The translations under genes were made by a program, and so were the position numbers. The notes below the pieces were generated by a model. The model saw only the letters and a program-made list of their open reading frames with translations. It had not been told where the DNA came from and searched no databases. Shown piece after piece: positions 1 through 5,842 of a stretch of DNA of 11,063 bases; within the stretch, counting starts at the first letter, position 1, and each line of letters begins with the position of its first letter. Origin of the DNA: CAZTLE01 sp964614415 (GTDB lineage Bacteria > Bacteroidota > Bacteroidia > Flavobacteriales > Flavobacteriaceae); assembly GCA_964614415.1 (NCBI GenBank), contig CAZTLE010000140.1, forward strand, positions 1-11,063, written 5' to 3'.

Positions 1-1
1 T

Positions 2-79
2 CCGGACTCCGAATGGGTCGAAACACAAAACAAGTTGCAAACCATGCTCCAGGTGATCTGGCCGTTGGTAAAAGAATAA
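2..79 (+). CDS. C-terminal end of an unidentified protein (partial)
   Basis: This is the last 25 codons of a gene that enters from the left edge, ending in TAA at 77-79. The tail reads PDSEWVETQNKLQTMLQVIWPLVKE, which has a helix-like mix of residues and ordinary codon use. The frame one base earlier is also open (stop at 82-84), but its product looks less protein-like. Too little is present to name a family. A hairpin terminator follows within a few bases, which supports a real gene end here. Confidence 0.5.
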   Translation, partial: PDSEWVETQNKLQTMLQVIWPLVKE

Positions 80-82
80 AGT

Positions 83-107
83 AAAAAAAAAGGCGCTCAG
101 TGGCGCC
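83..107 (-). terminator. Intrinsic terminator between convergent genes
   Basis: A 6-bp stem (GGCGCT at 92-97, GGCGCC at 102-107, one G-U pair) encloses a CAGT loop. Read on the - strand it is followed by nine T residues (91-83), so it is a strong terminator for the secreted-protein gene at 132-635. On the + strand the A-tract precedes the hairpin and only a weak CGTTCTTTA tail follows, so it may also serve the + strand gene ending at 79, less efficiently. Confidence 0.75.
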
Positions 108-131
108 CGTTCTTTATACGTAGATCATCCT

Positions 132-635
132 TTACTGGATATTACCATATTCGTCAGTCTTGATCCGCATCGTCTTATCGCCGTTTACCAATTTGAGTTT
201 GTATTTCTTTTTGGCACCCGTTTCTTCATAGTAATTTACAAGAAACAGATCTTTTGAAATGGTCCAGCCCGGGTATCGGTCAAGGATGGCCTCCTTAACT
301 ACGGTTGGAAGGTTAACATTCTTGTATTTTTCAGCGGTTCGAAGGATATTACCGTTCTTGTCGTACGACGCAAGCACCTTACCTTCAGGAATATAGAAGG
401 TTACGAAGTACAGGTCGTAATCGTCCCTGTAATAATCAGATTCCCGAACATCATAATCGGCCACCTTGCGTTGCAGTTGTGTCACTTCCATCGCCTGGTC
501 GTCAGAACCGGCCTTGCTGAGATATTTGTATGTTGTTGCGGAAATAATTACTTCAGGCAGCTGGATTTTCGGGTCTTGCGCCATTGTAGCGGTCACTATC
601 CAAAACAGCAACATACCAAGGATTATCTTTTTCAT
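132..635 (-). CDS. Secreted PepSY-like (BLIP-like) protein of unknown function
   Basis: Predicted 167-aa exported protein. Residues 1-20 (MKKIILGMLLFWIVTATMAQ) form a signal peptide with probable cleavage near A19/Q20. The mature part contains aromatic-rich strands (YYRDDYDLYFVTFYIPEGK), then YDKNGNILRTAEKYK, a LPTVVKEAILDRYPGW helix, and a final KLVNGDKTMRIKTDEYGNI hairpin. This 'YDKNG / helix / DEYGN' pattern is that of PepSY-like, beta-lactamase-inhibitor-like periplasmic proteins of Bacteroidota. Related flavobacterial proteins are, from memory, sometimes misnamed nicotinate-nucleotide adenylyltransferase; no nucleotidyltransferase motif is visible. An upstream in-frame ATG at 716 would extend the protein, but it lies upstream of the promoter at 680-708 and destroys the signal peptide, so 635 was chosen. 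The molecular role is unknown. Confidence 0.85.
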   Translation of the reverse strand: MKKIILGMLLFWIVTATMAQDPKIQLPEVIISATTYKYLSKAGSDDQAMEVTQLQRKVADYDVRESDYYRDDYDLYFVTFYIPEGKVLASYDKNGNILRTAEKYKNVNLPTVVKEAILDRYPGWTISKDLFLVNYYEETGAKKKYKLKLVNGDKTMRIKTDEYGNIQ

Positions 636-679
636 GATAAATGGTTTAGGTTGAACTGATGTAAAGGCTAGCTCAATGA

Positions 680-708
680 CAAAAGTACTTTTCATCCGGG
701 TTTCAAAA
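680..708 (-). promoter_or_regulatory. Bacteroidetes-type promoter for the PepSY-like gene
   Basis: On the - strand, TTTTG (708-704) is followed after 16 bases by TACTTTTG (687-680), a full match to the TAnnTTTG -7 element with a TTTG/TTG -33 element. Transcription would begin around 672-675, leaving a leader of roughly 40 nt before the ATG at 635. It also argues against use of the upstream ATG at 716. Confidence 0.7.
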
Positions 709-908
709 CATGACATTGGTCAGCTATTCCTGTACTCCCTCGAAACCTGAAGTGCAGGACATTTTACAAAGAAAACGTGTTTCATGATATTGGTCATTGT
801 GAGTTTCCAGAGGTAACATTACATTTAAGAACTAGCCTGAATCCATCCACACATCAGATTACGCTCGCTTAGTATCCCTTCCTGAAAGTATCGACATTCA
901 CCTACGAT

Positions 909-981
909 CAGGTGGCTGGCAGGGGTATGACAATAAGGTAAAGGTTAGTTCGGCCCCTGCCAGGCCGCCTGGTTTCTTTTT
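909..981 (+). terminator. GC-rich hairpin with T-tract; possible end of an unannotated RNA
   Basis: A long stem can form between 909-925 and 954-971 (17 pairs including one G-U, one bulged G, 28-nt loop). Inside its 3' arm, a compact alternative hairpin CCAGG-CCG-CCTGG (960-972) is followed directly by TTTCTTTTT (973-981), a typical intrinsic terminator. The two structures share bases and exclude one another. No + strand gene lies upstream in the window except the one ending at 79, so this may end a small RNA starting near 830 (weak TACATTTA box at 820-827 with TTG at 797-799), or be an isolated structured element. Confidence 0.45.
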
Positions 982-1114
982 AAGTGTTAAGTTTTGAGTG
1001 CTGAGTTTTAAAGTTGGTCTTTAGTCTTTGGTCTCTGGTCCATATTCTCTTCTCTCTGTTCTCTTCTCTCTGTTCTCTGTTCTTTTTTCTCTTCTCCCTT
1101 TTCTTTCTTCCATC
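982..1114. repeat. Degenerate tandem array with a strict 7-nt period (19 units)
   Basis: From 982 the sequence divides without phase loss into 19 heptamers: aagtgtt, aagtttt, gagtgct, gagtttt, aaagttg, gtcttta, gtctttg, gtctctg, gtccata, ttctctt, ctctctg, ttctctt, ctctctg, ttctctg, ttctttt, ttctctt, ctccctt, ttctttc, ttccatc. The unit drifts gradually from AAGTNTT-like to GTCTTTG-like to TTCTCTT-like while the period stays 7. The + strand is strongly pyrimidine-rich from about 1017. It lies between a hairpin and the menD promoter and does not appear coding. Confidence 0.8.
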
Positions 1115-1174
1115 CCAAAGTTTGATACCCATAAATTATCTCCATCCCTTACGATTATCTCCTTTCCTAATTCG

Positions 1175-1182
1175 TACTTTTG
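1175..1182 (+). promoter_or_regulatory. menD -7 box (TACTTTTG)
   Basis: A perfect TAnnTTTG match ends six bases before the menD ATG (1189). With the usual distance from this element, the transcript would start at or within a few bases of the start codon, so the mRNA is probably leaderless or nearly so. No clear TTTG -33 element is seen at the expected distance. Confidence 0.6.
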
Positions 1183-1188
1183 CAGTGC

Positions 1189-2850
1189 ATGAAGTTTTCC
1201 AATAAGGCACTCTCTCAGACAGTCACCCAGTTATGCCTGGCCAAGGAAGTTGACCACATCGTTATTTCTCCAGGATCACGTAATGCACCCCTTACTATCG
1301 GATTCACTTCGCATCCCGGTTTTACCTGTTACAGTATCGTAGACGAACGCTGTGCGGCCTTTTTTGCACTGGGGATGGCTCAACAGCTAAAAAGGCCTGT
1401 CGCCCTTGTGTGTACATCGGGATCGGCGTTGCTCAATTATTATCCCGCAGTAGCCGAGGCGTTTTACAGCGAAGTTCCACTGGTTGTGATCTCCGCCGAT
1501 CGTCCGGAAGAACTCATCGATGTTGGTGACGGTCAGACCATTCGTCAGGAGAATGTTTACAAGAACCATATATTATACAGCGCAAATTGCAGAGAAGGTG
1601 AGGAACATCAGCTTTCCAACGAAAAGGAGATCAACATCGCTTTAAACTCGGCAATTGAACTGAGTGGCCCCGTACACCTCAATGTTCCTTTTACGGAACC
1701 ATTGTACGAAACTCAGGTCGATCTTTCGGTGCGGCCCCAACACGTTCCGGCGCGTAGCGTACCTGCTTCCCTTAATGAAGACATTTCGGAAGTTTTATCC
1801 GACTGGCAAAAAAGTACACGTAAGATGTTACTTATCGGGACATTGCCCTCGGATACGCTGAGTAAAGAGCTGATCGAAGCCCTGGCTGCTGATGAAAATC
1901 TGGTCGTGCTTACCGAAACAACCTCAAACCTGCATCATGCTAATTTCTTCCCGGCGATAGATCAGTTGATCGCCCCGTTGGACGAAGCCGGTTTCGAGCA
2001 GCTTCAACCGGATATACTATTGACCATGGGAGGAATGGTCGTTTCGAAGAAGATCAAAGCCTTTTTAAGAGCTCATAAACCCAGGGAGCACTGGCATGTG
2101 GACGAGCGACGTGCATATGACACTTACTTCTGCTTGAGTCATCATTTTAAAACTACTCCCGGGGTCTTCCTTTCGGAATTTCTGAAGGTGAAAAATGCAG
2201 AGCCGGGATCGTACCGGTCGGATTGGTTACGAGTACGCGATCGGCGCAGGTCTCAGCAAAAAGCTTTTGAAGCCGGGGTTCGCTATTCCGACTTCAAGGT
2301 TTATTCGGAAGTTTTCAGGTTACTTCAATCTTCCATGCAATTGCACCTCAGCAATAGTACCGCCATCCGTTATTCCCAGTTGTTTGAAGTTCATAAGGAA
2401 CTGGAAGTCTTTTGTAACCGGGGGACCAGTGGTATTGACGGGAGTACCAGTACGGCACTGGGAGCTGCGGTTGTTACGGGCAAACCTACACTGCTTATTA
2501 CAGGAGACCTGAGTTTCTTTTACGACAGCAATGCACTATGGAATGCTCATGTTCCGAAAAACTTTAAGATCCTGATCGTAAATAATAGTGGGGGAGGTAT
2601 TTTCCGGATACTGCCCGGCGCCAAGGAAACCGATCATTTTAATCGGTTTTTTGAAACCGTCCACGGCCTAACGGCAGAACATCTCAGTGTCATGTTCGGA
2701 TTTGCATACACCTCATGTCATACCGAAGATGAACTCACGCAACACCTGAAAGCATTCTTTGCCGCGACCGGACCAACTATACTGGAAATCTTCACACCTC
2801 CCGCGGAAAACGATCTGGTGCTTCAAGAATATTTTGACGCAATTAAATAG
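1189..2850 (+). CDS. menD: MenD, SEPHCHC synthase (menaquinone biosynthesis)
   Basis: Cytoplasmic thiamine-diphosphate enzyme that condenses isochorismate with 2-oxoglutarate, releasing CO2, to give 2-succinyl-5-enolpyruvyl-6-hydroxy-3-cyclohexene-1-carboxylate. The 553-aa length matches the family (about 556 in E. coli). Visible marks: SPGSRNAPL at 27-35; VDERCAAFFALG with Glu53, the residue that activates the ThDP pyrimidine; VCTSGSALLNYYPAVAEA and VPLVVISADRPEEL in the N-terminal domain; GTSGIDGSTSTALGAA near 414-430; and the Mg/ThDP motif GDLSFFYDSNAL...NNSGGGIF in the C-terminal domain. ATG 1189 was chosen over a TTG three codons upstream because the -7 box ends at 1182. The gene is convergent with the small gene ending at 2852, with one base between the stops. 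No other SHCHC-forming men gene is adjacent. Confidence 0.96.
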   Translation: MKFSNKALSQTVTQLCLAKEVDHIVISPGSRNAPLTIGFTSHPGFTCYSIVDERCAAFFALGMAQQLKRPVALVCTSGSALLNYYPAVAEAFYSEVPLVVISADRPEELIDVGDGQTIRQENVYKNHILYSANCREGEEHQLSNEKEINIALNSAIELSGPVHLNVPFTEPLYETQVDLSVRPQHVPARSVPASLNEDISEVLSDWQKSTRKMLLIGTLPSDTLSKELIEALAADENLVVLTETTSNLHHANFFPAIDQLIAPLDEAGFEQLQPDILLTMGGMVVSKKIKAFLRAHKPREHWHVDERRAYDTYFCLSHHFKTTPGVFLSEFLKVKNAEPGSYRSDWLRVRDRRRSQQKAFEAGVRYSDFKVYSEVFRLLQSSMQLHLSNSTAIRYSQLFEVHKELEVFCNRGTSGIDGSTSTALGAAVVTGKPTLLITGDLSFFYDSNALWNAHVPKNFKILIVNNSGGGIFRILPGAKETDHFNRFFETVHGLTAEHLSVMFGFAYTSCHTEDELTQHLKAFFAATGPTILEIFTPPAENDLVLQEYFDAIK

Positions 2851-2851
2851 A

Positions 2852-3256
2852 CTACAAAAGAGTTTTTGTCCATTCGTAGGCATCGTCTATAGAGCTAAAG
2901 GTTCGCAGAGGTTTGCTGCAAAAATTGGCCTCCAGTTCGGCATTTCGTTTACCCTCTTCGGAATGATAAACGATACCTATTCCCTTCAAAATGGGTAAGC
3001 TGTTCAGATATTTGTAGTCCACGGGTTTTACCGCGTAGGAGTTGATCCTGTTTGAAATAAGAACAATAGGACGGCTGCCCAGATAACTAATGGATTTAAT
3101 GAGTAGGTGAATCCCTGTTTTTAACGAAAGGGATACACCTTCGTTTACTTCAGTAACAACAAAGCTACCGTAGAAGTATAAGGTAGCATATTCATTTTCA
3201 ATACAATGGTCTAAGCCAATCTCCTCCTGAAGAATGGCATGGCGGGGATGCTTCAT
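2852..3256 (-). CDS. Small STAS/SpoIIAA-like cytoplasmic protein
   Basis: 134-aa protein with no signal peptide or membrane segment. It starts MKHPRHAILQEEIGLDHC and alternates strands and helices: YATLYFYGSFVVTEVNEG, LKTGIHLLIKSISYLG, RPIVLISNRINSYAVKP, ILKGIGIVYHSEEGKRNAE, then KPLRTFSSIDDAYEWTKTLL. The 'strand - helix - PIVLISNR - ... - FSSIDDAYEW' order resembles the SpoIIAA-like/STAS-SEC14 small proteins common in flavobacteria; that assignment is inferred from pattern and memory, not proven. Upstream in-frame starts exist but run antisense into the neighbouring cvfB-like gene, so 3256 was chosen. It diverges from that gene across 85 bp and converges on menD. Function unknown. Confidence 0.75.
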   Translation of the reverse strand: MKHPRHAILQEEIGLDHCIENEYATLYFYGSFVVTEVNEGVSLSLKTGIHLLIKSISYLGSRPIVLISNRINSYAVKPVDYKYLNSLPILKGIGIVYHSEEGKRNAELEANFCSKPLRTFSSIDDAYEWTKTLL

Positions 3257-3329
3257 TACGCGTGAAATTAGTGAAATAACCACATAAAAAACAAGTAAAT
3301 GCTGTGGGATTTTTCGGGGTATTATATTG

Positions 3330-3337
3330 TACCTTTG
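3330..3337 (+). promoter_or_regulatory. -7 box (TACCTTTG) of the cvfB-like gene
   Basis: A perfect TAnnTTTG match ends four bases before the ATG at 3342 (intervening CGCC). The transcript start would fall on or next to the start codon, implying a leaderless mRNA. No clear -33 TTTG is visible upstream. Confidence 0.6.
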
Positions 3338-3341
3338 CGCC

Positions 3342-4172
3342 ATGTTAGAGCTAGGTACATACAATACACTCCGCATCCTGCGCGAAACCGACCCCGGTCT
3401 GTATTTGGGAGATGAAGACGGGAATGAGGTACTATTGCCGCACAAATACAAACCTGAACAGTATGAGGTCGGGGATGAGATTGTCGTCTTTGTGTATTTG
3501 GATAATGAAGAAAGACCCATTGCTACCACTTTGAAGCCGGTTATGACACGCAATGAGTTCGGCTATGTGTGTTGCAGCGATGTGACCCGCTTTGGTGCCT
3601 TTGTCGATTGGGGATTGGAAAAGCAATTGTTCGTGCCCTTTAAGGAACAGGCTCGCCCCATGAAGCAGGGGAGTTGGTATATAGTTTACGCATACGTTGA
3701 TGATAAGACCCAGCGACTCGTAGGTTCAAGTAAAACGAATCGATTTCTTCAGAACGAGAAGCTTACAATTAAAAAGTACGACGAGGTTTCCGTACTCGTA
3801 ACTCATATTACGGATCAGGGCGCCAATGTGATCATCAACGGACAGCACAAAGGCCTCATTTTTCGGGAGGATATTTTTGAGGACATCAGAACGGGAGACC
3901 GACTTACCGCCTACATAAAGAAGGTTCGCAATGACCGGAAAATTGATGTGGTGCTTCATTCTCCTGGCTATCGGAGCATTGAACCTAATGCACAATATGT
4001 TCTTGAAGAACTCCAGGCCGCAGGAGGTTTCCTCGCTGTGCATGACAAATCGGATCCTGAAATCATTAAGAATGAGCTCGGCTTAAGCAAGAAGAGCTTT
4101 AAGAAAGCAATCGGAAGCCTTTATAAGGATAAAAAGATTGTAATTAGGGAAGACGGGATCGAACTTGTTTGA
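3342..4172 (+). CDS. CvfB/YitL-like S1 RNA-binding protein
   Basis: 276-aa cytoplasmic protein organised like CvfB (S. aureus) and YitL (B. subtilis): tandem S1-type OB folds followed by a C-terminal winged helix. An N-terminal OB segment spans about 1-65 (YNTLRILRETDPGLYLG...VGDEIVVFVYLD). A second S1 domain spans about 70-135, with the diagnostic DVTRFGAFVDWGLEKQLFVP. A third covers about 140-210 (YDEVSVLVTHITDQGANVIING, LTAYIKKVRNDRKIDV). The winged helix is about 215-276 (DPEIIKNELGLSKKSFKKAIGSLY, IVIREDGIELV). CvfB-type proteins bind RNA and influence gene expression; the target here is unknown. Bacteroidota homologues are, from memory, sometimes mislabelled GntR-family regulators because of the wing domain. 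ATG 3342 fits the promoter. The stop TGA at 4170-4172 abuts the stop of the convergent gene. Confidence 0.88.
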   Translation: MLELGTYNTLRILRETDPGLYLGDEDGNEVLLPHKYKPEQYEVGDEIVVFVYLDNEERPIATTLKPVMTRNEFGYVCCSDVTRFGAFVDWGLEKQLFVPFKEQARPMKQGSWYIVYAYVDDKTQRLVGSSKTNRFLQNEKLTIKKYDEVSVLVTHITDQGANVIINGQHKGLIFREDIFEDIRTGDRLTAYIKKVRNDRKIDVVLHSPGYRSIEPNAQYVLEELQAAGGFLAVHDKSDPEIIKNELGLSKKSFKKAIGSLYKDKKIVIREDGIELV

Positions 4173-4601
4173 TCAGTTTCTTCTCGGTTGATACCCATAC
4201 GGAGAACACACAAACAACCCGCGCATTTCCTGGTAGACAATATTCTGAACCCGTCCACGGGCATTAAGTCCGTCAAACGAATTGGAGCCGCGAACACTTA
4301 CCGAAAACCCATAGCTTCTTGATTTGATAGGAGGAGGGAGTTCCAATTTGTGATCAACGTATTGTCCAAGTTCTTCTACAACGGCCGACATATCCACAGG
4401 AATCCTGTAGTTCTGTTGATTCATCTTTAACGCTTTCAGCTTCTTTGAAAACAGGGTGTGTTTTGAAAAAGTGATCGGGGTCTCCTGATCTATCTCGGGA
4501 AGATCAGCCGCAGTAATCGTAAAATACCGGGTTTCGAAGTCGTATTGTGAATACCCCAAAAGTGGAGTTAGTATCAAGGCAAGCAGTACAATCTTTTTCA
4601 T
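4173..4601 (-). CDS. Secreted protein of unknown function (142 aa)
   Basis: Starts with a clear signal peptide, MKKIVLLALILTPLLGYSQ, cleaved after about residue 19. The mature 120 or so residues begin YDFETRYFTITAADLPEI and end MRGLFVCSPYGYQPRRN; in between are a Lys-rich stretch and SYGFSVSVRGSNSFDG. There is a single Cys near the C terminus, no membrane segment after the signal, and no motif I recognise. A start 11 codons upstream would bury the signal sequence, so 4601 is preferred. It lies 50 bp downstream of the C1 peptidase gene on the same strand and may be co-transcribed. Its stop (TCA on +) completes the palindrome TGATCA with the stop of the convergent cvfB-like gene. Confidence 0.75.
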   Translation of the reverse strand: MKKIVLLALILTPLLGYSQYDFETRYFTITAADLPEIDQETPITFSKHTLFSKKLKALKMNQQNYRIPVDMSAVVEELGQYVDHKLELPPPIKSRSYGFSVSVRGSNSFDGLNARGRVQNIVYQEMRGLFVCSPYGYQPRRN

Positions 4602-4651
4602 TTTCAACCGGTTTTTTACGGAAAATAGTAGCAAAAATTACACCAAACTAA

Positions 4652-5770
4652 CTACAATTGCAACTTTTTGGCAGTGTTCGCAGGTACACCGTCTTTGTGT
4701 ATCATTACACTAATGGTTTTGAGTCGCATATAGGACTCGCTAAAATAAACATAGCCACCATTGGCATTTCTTTCGGGGTTGGTACCCCAGCTATTCTTAA
4801 CCTTGTAGTATTTCGTACCGTTTTGATCCCGTAAGATACCTGTGATATGCATCAGGTGATCGTCTGTCGTATTGTAGTTCTCAAATTCCGATTGACGATA
4901 AGCCTGCGTTATCGTCTTTTCCGGATATACCCCTTGCAGGGCTTTAATGTTGTTCTTCAAATCCTTTGGAATAACAGCGACGCCGTCTTTCGAAGAAAAA
5001 GTGCGTTCGCTTACATCACAGTCCAGTTCTACGGTATATCCGTTCTGCAAAGCGTAATCTACGGTCGCCATCATCTCATCCAGTGGGACATTGTAATAGC
5101 TTCCGTTACTGAAGTTATCCGGAATATTAAGAATAAACTGCTCGTAAAAAGGGGCATGCGTAAAGGAAGTAATAGTCACGTAGTTTTTGGGTTCTATCTT
5201 CGTCATTGTCTGAAAACTCTTCGGAGTGTACTCCTTTCCGTTGTACATAAAGGTTTCCGGGTTCGGGCCCAGGTAGGCATCGAGCACAGCGTCAATCGCA
5301 CTTCTCCAGGTGGCGCTTAGTTTACGTCCCGGATTACCAATATAGGTCTCGAGCATGGACGAAAGAACGGCGACCATTTCCGCGTGATTATGTCCCGTCG
5401 CATCTCCCAACAATCCACTATATACTGAGTTAGGCACCAGGCCATAGTCATTCACCGAATTCATAACATCATGGGCCAAACCACCTTCGCTGAACTGCGC
5501 TTTTCCCTGGCGCATCACGAAATTCTCCGCCTTCTTGGGATAGGTGTGTCGCACATTGTACATTTCGGAAAGGTCGATACGCTCTCCGGTGAGTCTGATG
5601 ATCTCGGATTCTAAAAATGAGGAGGTGGAAAAACTCCAACAGGTACCCGTGCGTCCCTGACTTATTACCGGGGTAGCCTCCAGGTCAATAACTTCTGAAA
5701 AGGAGTAAGGAGCCTGACTCCAGGTCGAGGTGGTCAGGAGCATTCCGAAGAATAGGATCAAATAGCGCAT
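4652..5770 (-). CDS. Secreted C1-family (papain-like, bleomycin hydrolase/PepC type) cysteine peptidase
   Basis: 372-aa exported protein. Residues 1-19 (MRYLILFFGMLLTTSTWSQ) are a signal peptide. The papain-type catalytic set is visible: oxyanion Gln38 and nucleophile Cys44 in ISQGRTGTCWSFSTSSFLES, His at about 305 in DDHLMHITGI, and Asn at about 326 in KVKNSWGTN. LSEMYNVRHTYPKKAENF after the first helix and the DHLMHI and NSWG spacing fit the C1B (bleomycin hydrolase/aminopeptidase C) branch. Classical members are cytoplasmic hexamers of about 440-490 aa; this one is exported and shorter. Substrate is unknown. The N-terminal extension that an upstream ATG would give runs into the menB promoter region, so 5770 was chosen. 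It is divergent from menB across 72 bp and is followed by the secreted gene at 4173-4601. Confidence 0.88.
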   Translation of the reverse strand: MRYLILFFGMLLTTSTWSQAPYSFSEVIDLEATPVISQGRTGTCWSFSTSSFLESEIIRLTGERIDLSEMYNVRHTYPKKAENFVMRQGKAQFSEGGLAHDVMNSVNDYGLVPNSVYSGLLGDATGHNHAEMVAVLSSMLETYIGNPGRKLSATWRSAIDAVLDAYLGPNPETFMYNGKEYTPKSFQTMTKIEPKNYVTITSFTHAPFYEQFILNIPDNFSNGSYYNVPLDEMMATVDYALQNGYTVELDCDVSERTFSSKDGVAVIPKDLKNNIKALQGVYPEKTITQAYRQSEFENYNTTDDHLMHITGILRDQNGTKYYKVKNSWGTNPERNANGGYVYFSESYMRLKTISVMIHKDGVPANTAKKLQL

Positions 5771-5799
5771 AACAAGTTTTTTAGATGTTACAAACCCAC

Positions 5800-5826
5800 T
5801 TGCTTGGTGGGAACTTAGTATCTTTA
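5800..5826 (+). promoter_or_regulatory. Probable menB promoter (TTG / TATCTTTA)
   Basis: TTG (5800-5802), 16 bases, then TATCTTTA (5819-5826) resembles the -33/TAnnTTTG pair with the last base changed. The start codon is at 5843, giving a leader of about 10 nt. An inverted repeat CCCAC (5795-5799)...GTGGG (5807-5811) surrounds the -33 region in this divergent spacer and could be an operator, though it is short. Confidence 0.5.
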
Positions 5827-5842
5827 TGCTAAAATAAAAAAT

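Larger units (their letters stand above)
636..1188. other. Long non-coding stretch upstream of menD
   Basis: No convincing gene is seen between the PepSY-like gene and menD. It holds the divergent promoter at 680-708, a weaker imperfect hairpin (728-735 with 752-759, 8 bp including one G-U), a GC-rich hairpin with a T-tract (909-981), a degenerate 7-nt repeat array (982-1114) and the menD promoter (1175-1182). An open frame through the pyrimidine tract (about 1014-1205) encodes only low-complexity Leu/Phe/Ser and is not a gene. Confidence 0.7.

Noticed and set aside
636..716. N-terminal extension of the PepSY-like protein to the ATG at 716
   Set aside because: The extension lies over a good promoter (680-708) and would bury the signal peptide that starts at 635.
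982..1114. CRISPR array
   Set aside because: The repeats are 7 nt and contiguous, with no repeat-spacer alternation and no cas genes in the window.
1014..1205. Open + strand frame across the pyrimidine-rich tract upstream of menD
   Set aside because: It encodes only low-complexity Leu/Phe/Ser produced by the heptamer repeat and overlaps the menD start and promoter.
3257..3553. N-terminal extension of the STAS-like gene into the cvfB-like gene on the other strand
   Set aside because: The extra residues are antisense to a well-supported gene and have poor composition; the short form starts naturally at 3256.
5795..5811. CCCAC-TTGCTTG-GTGGG inverted repeat as a definite operator between the C1 peptidase gene and menB
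   Set aside because: The arms are only 5 bp and nothing else supports binding; mentioned only with the menB promoter.
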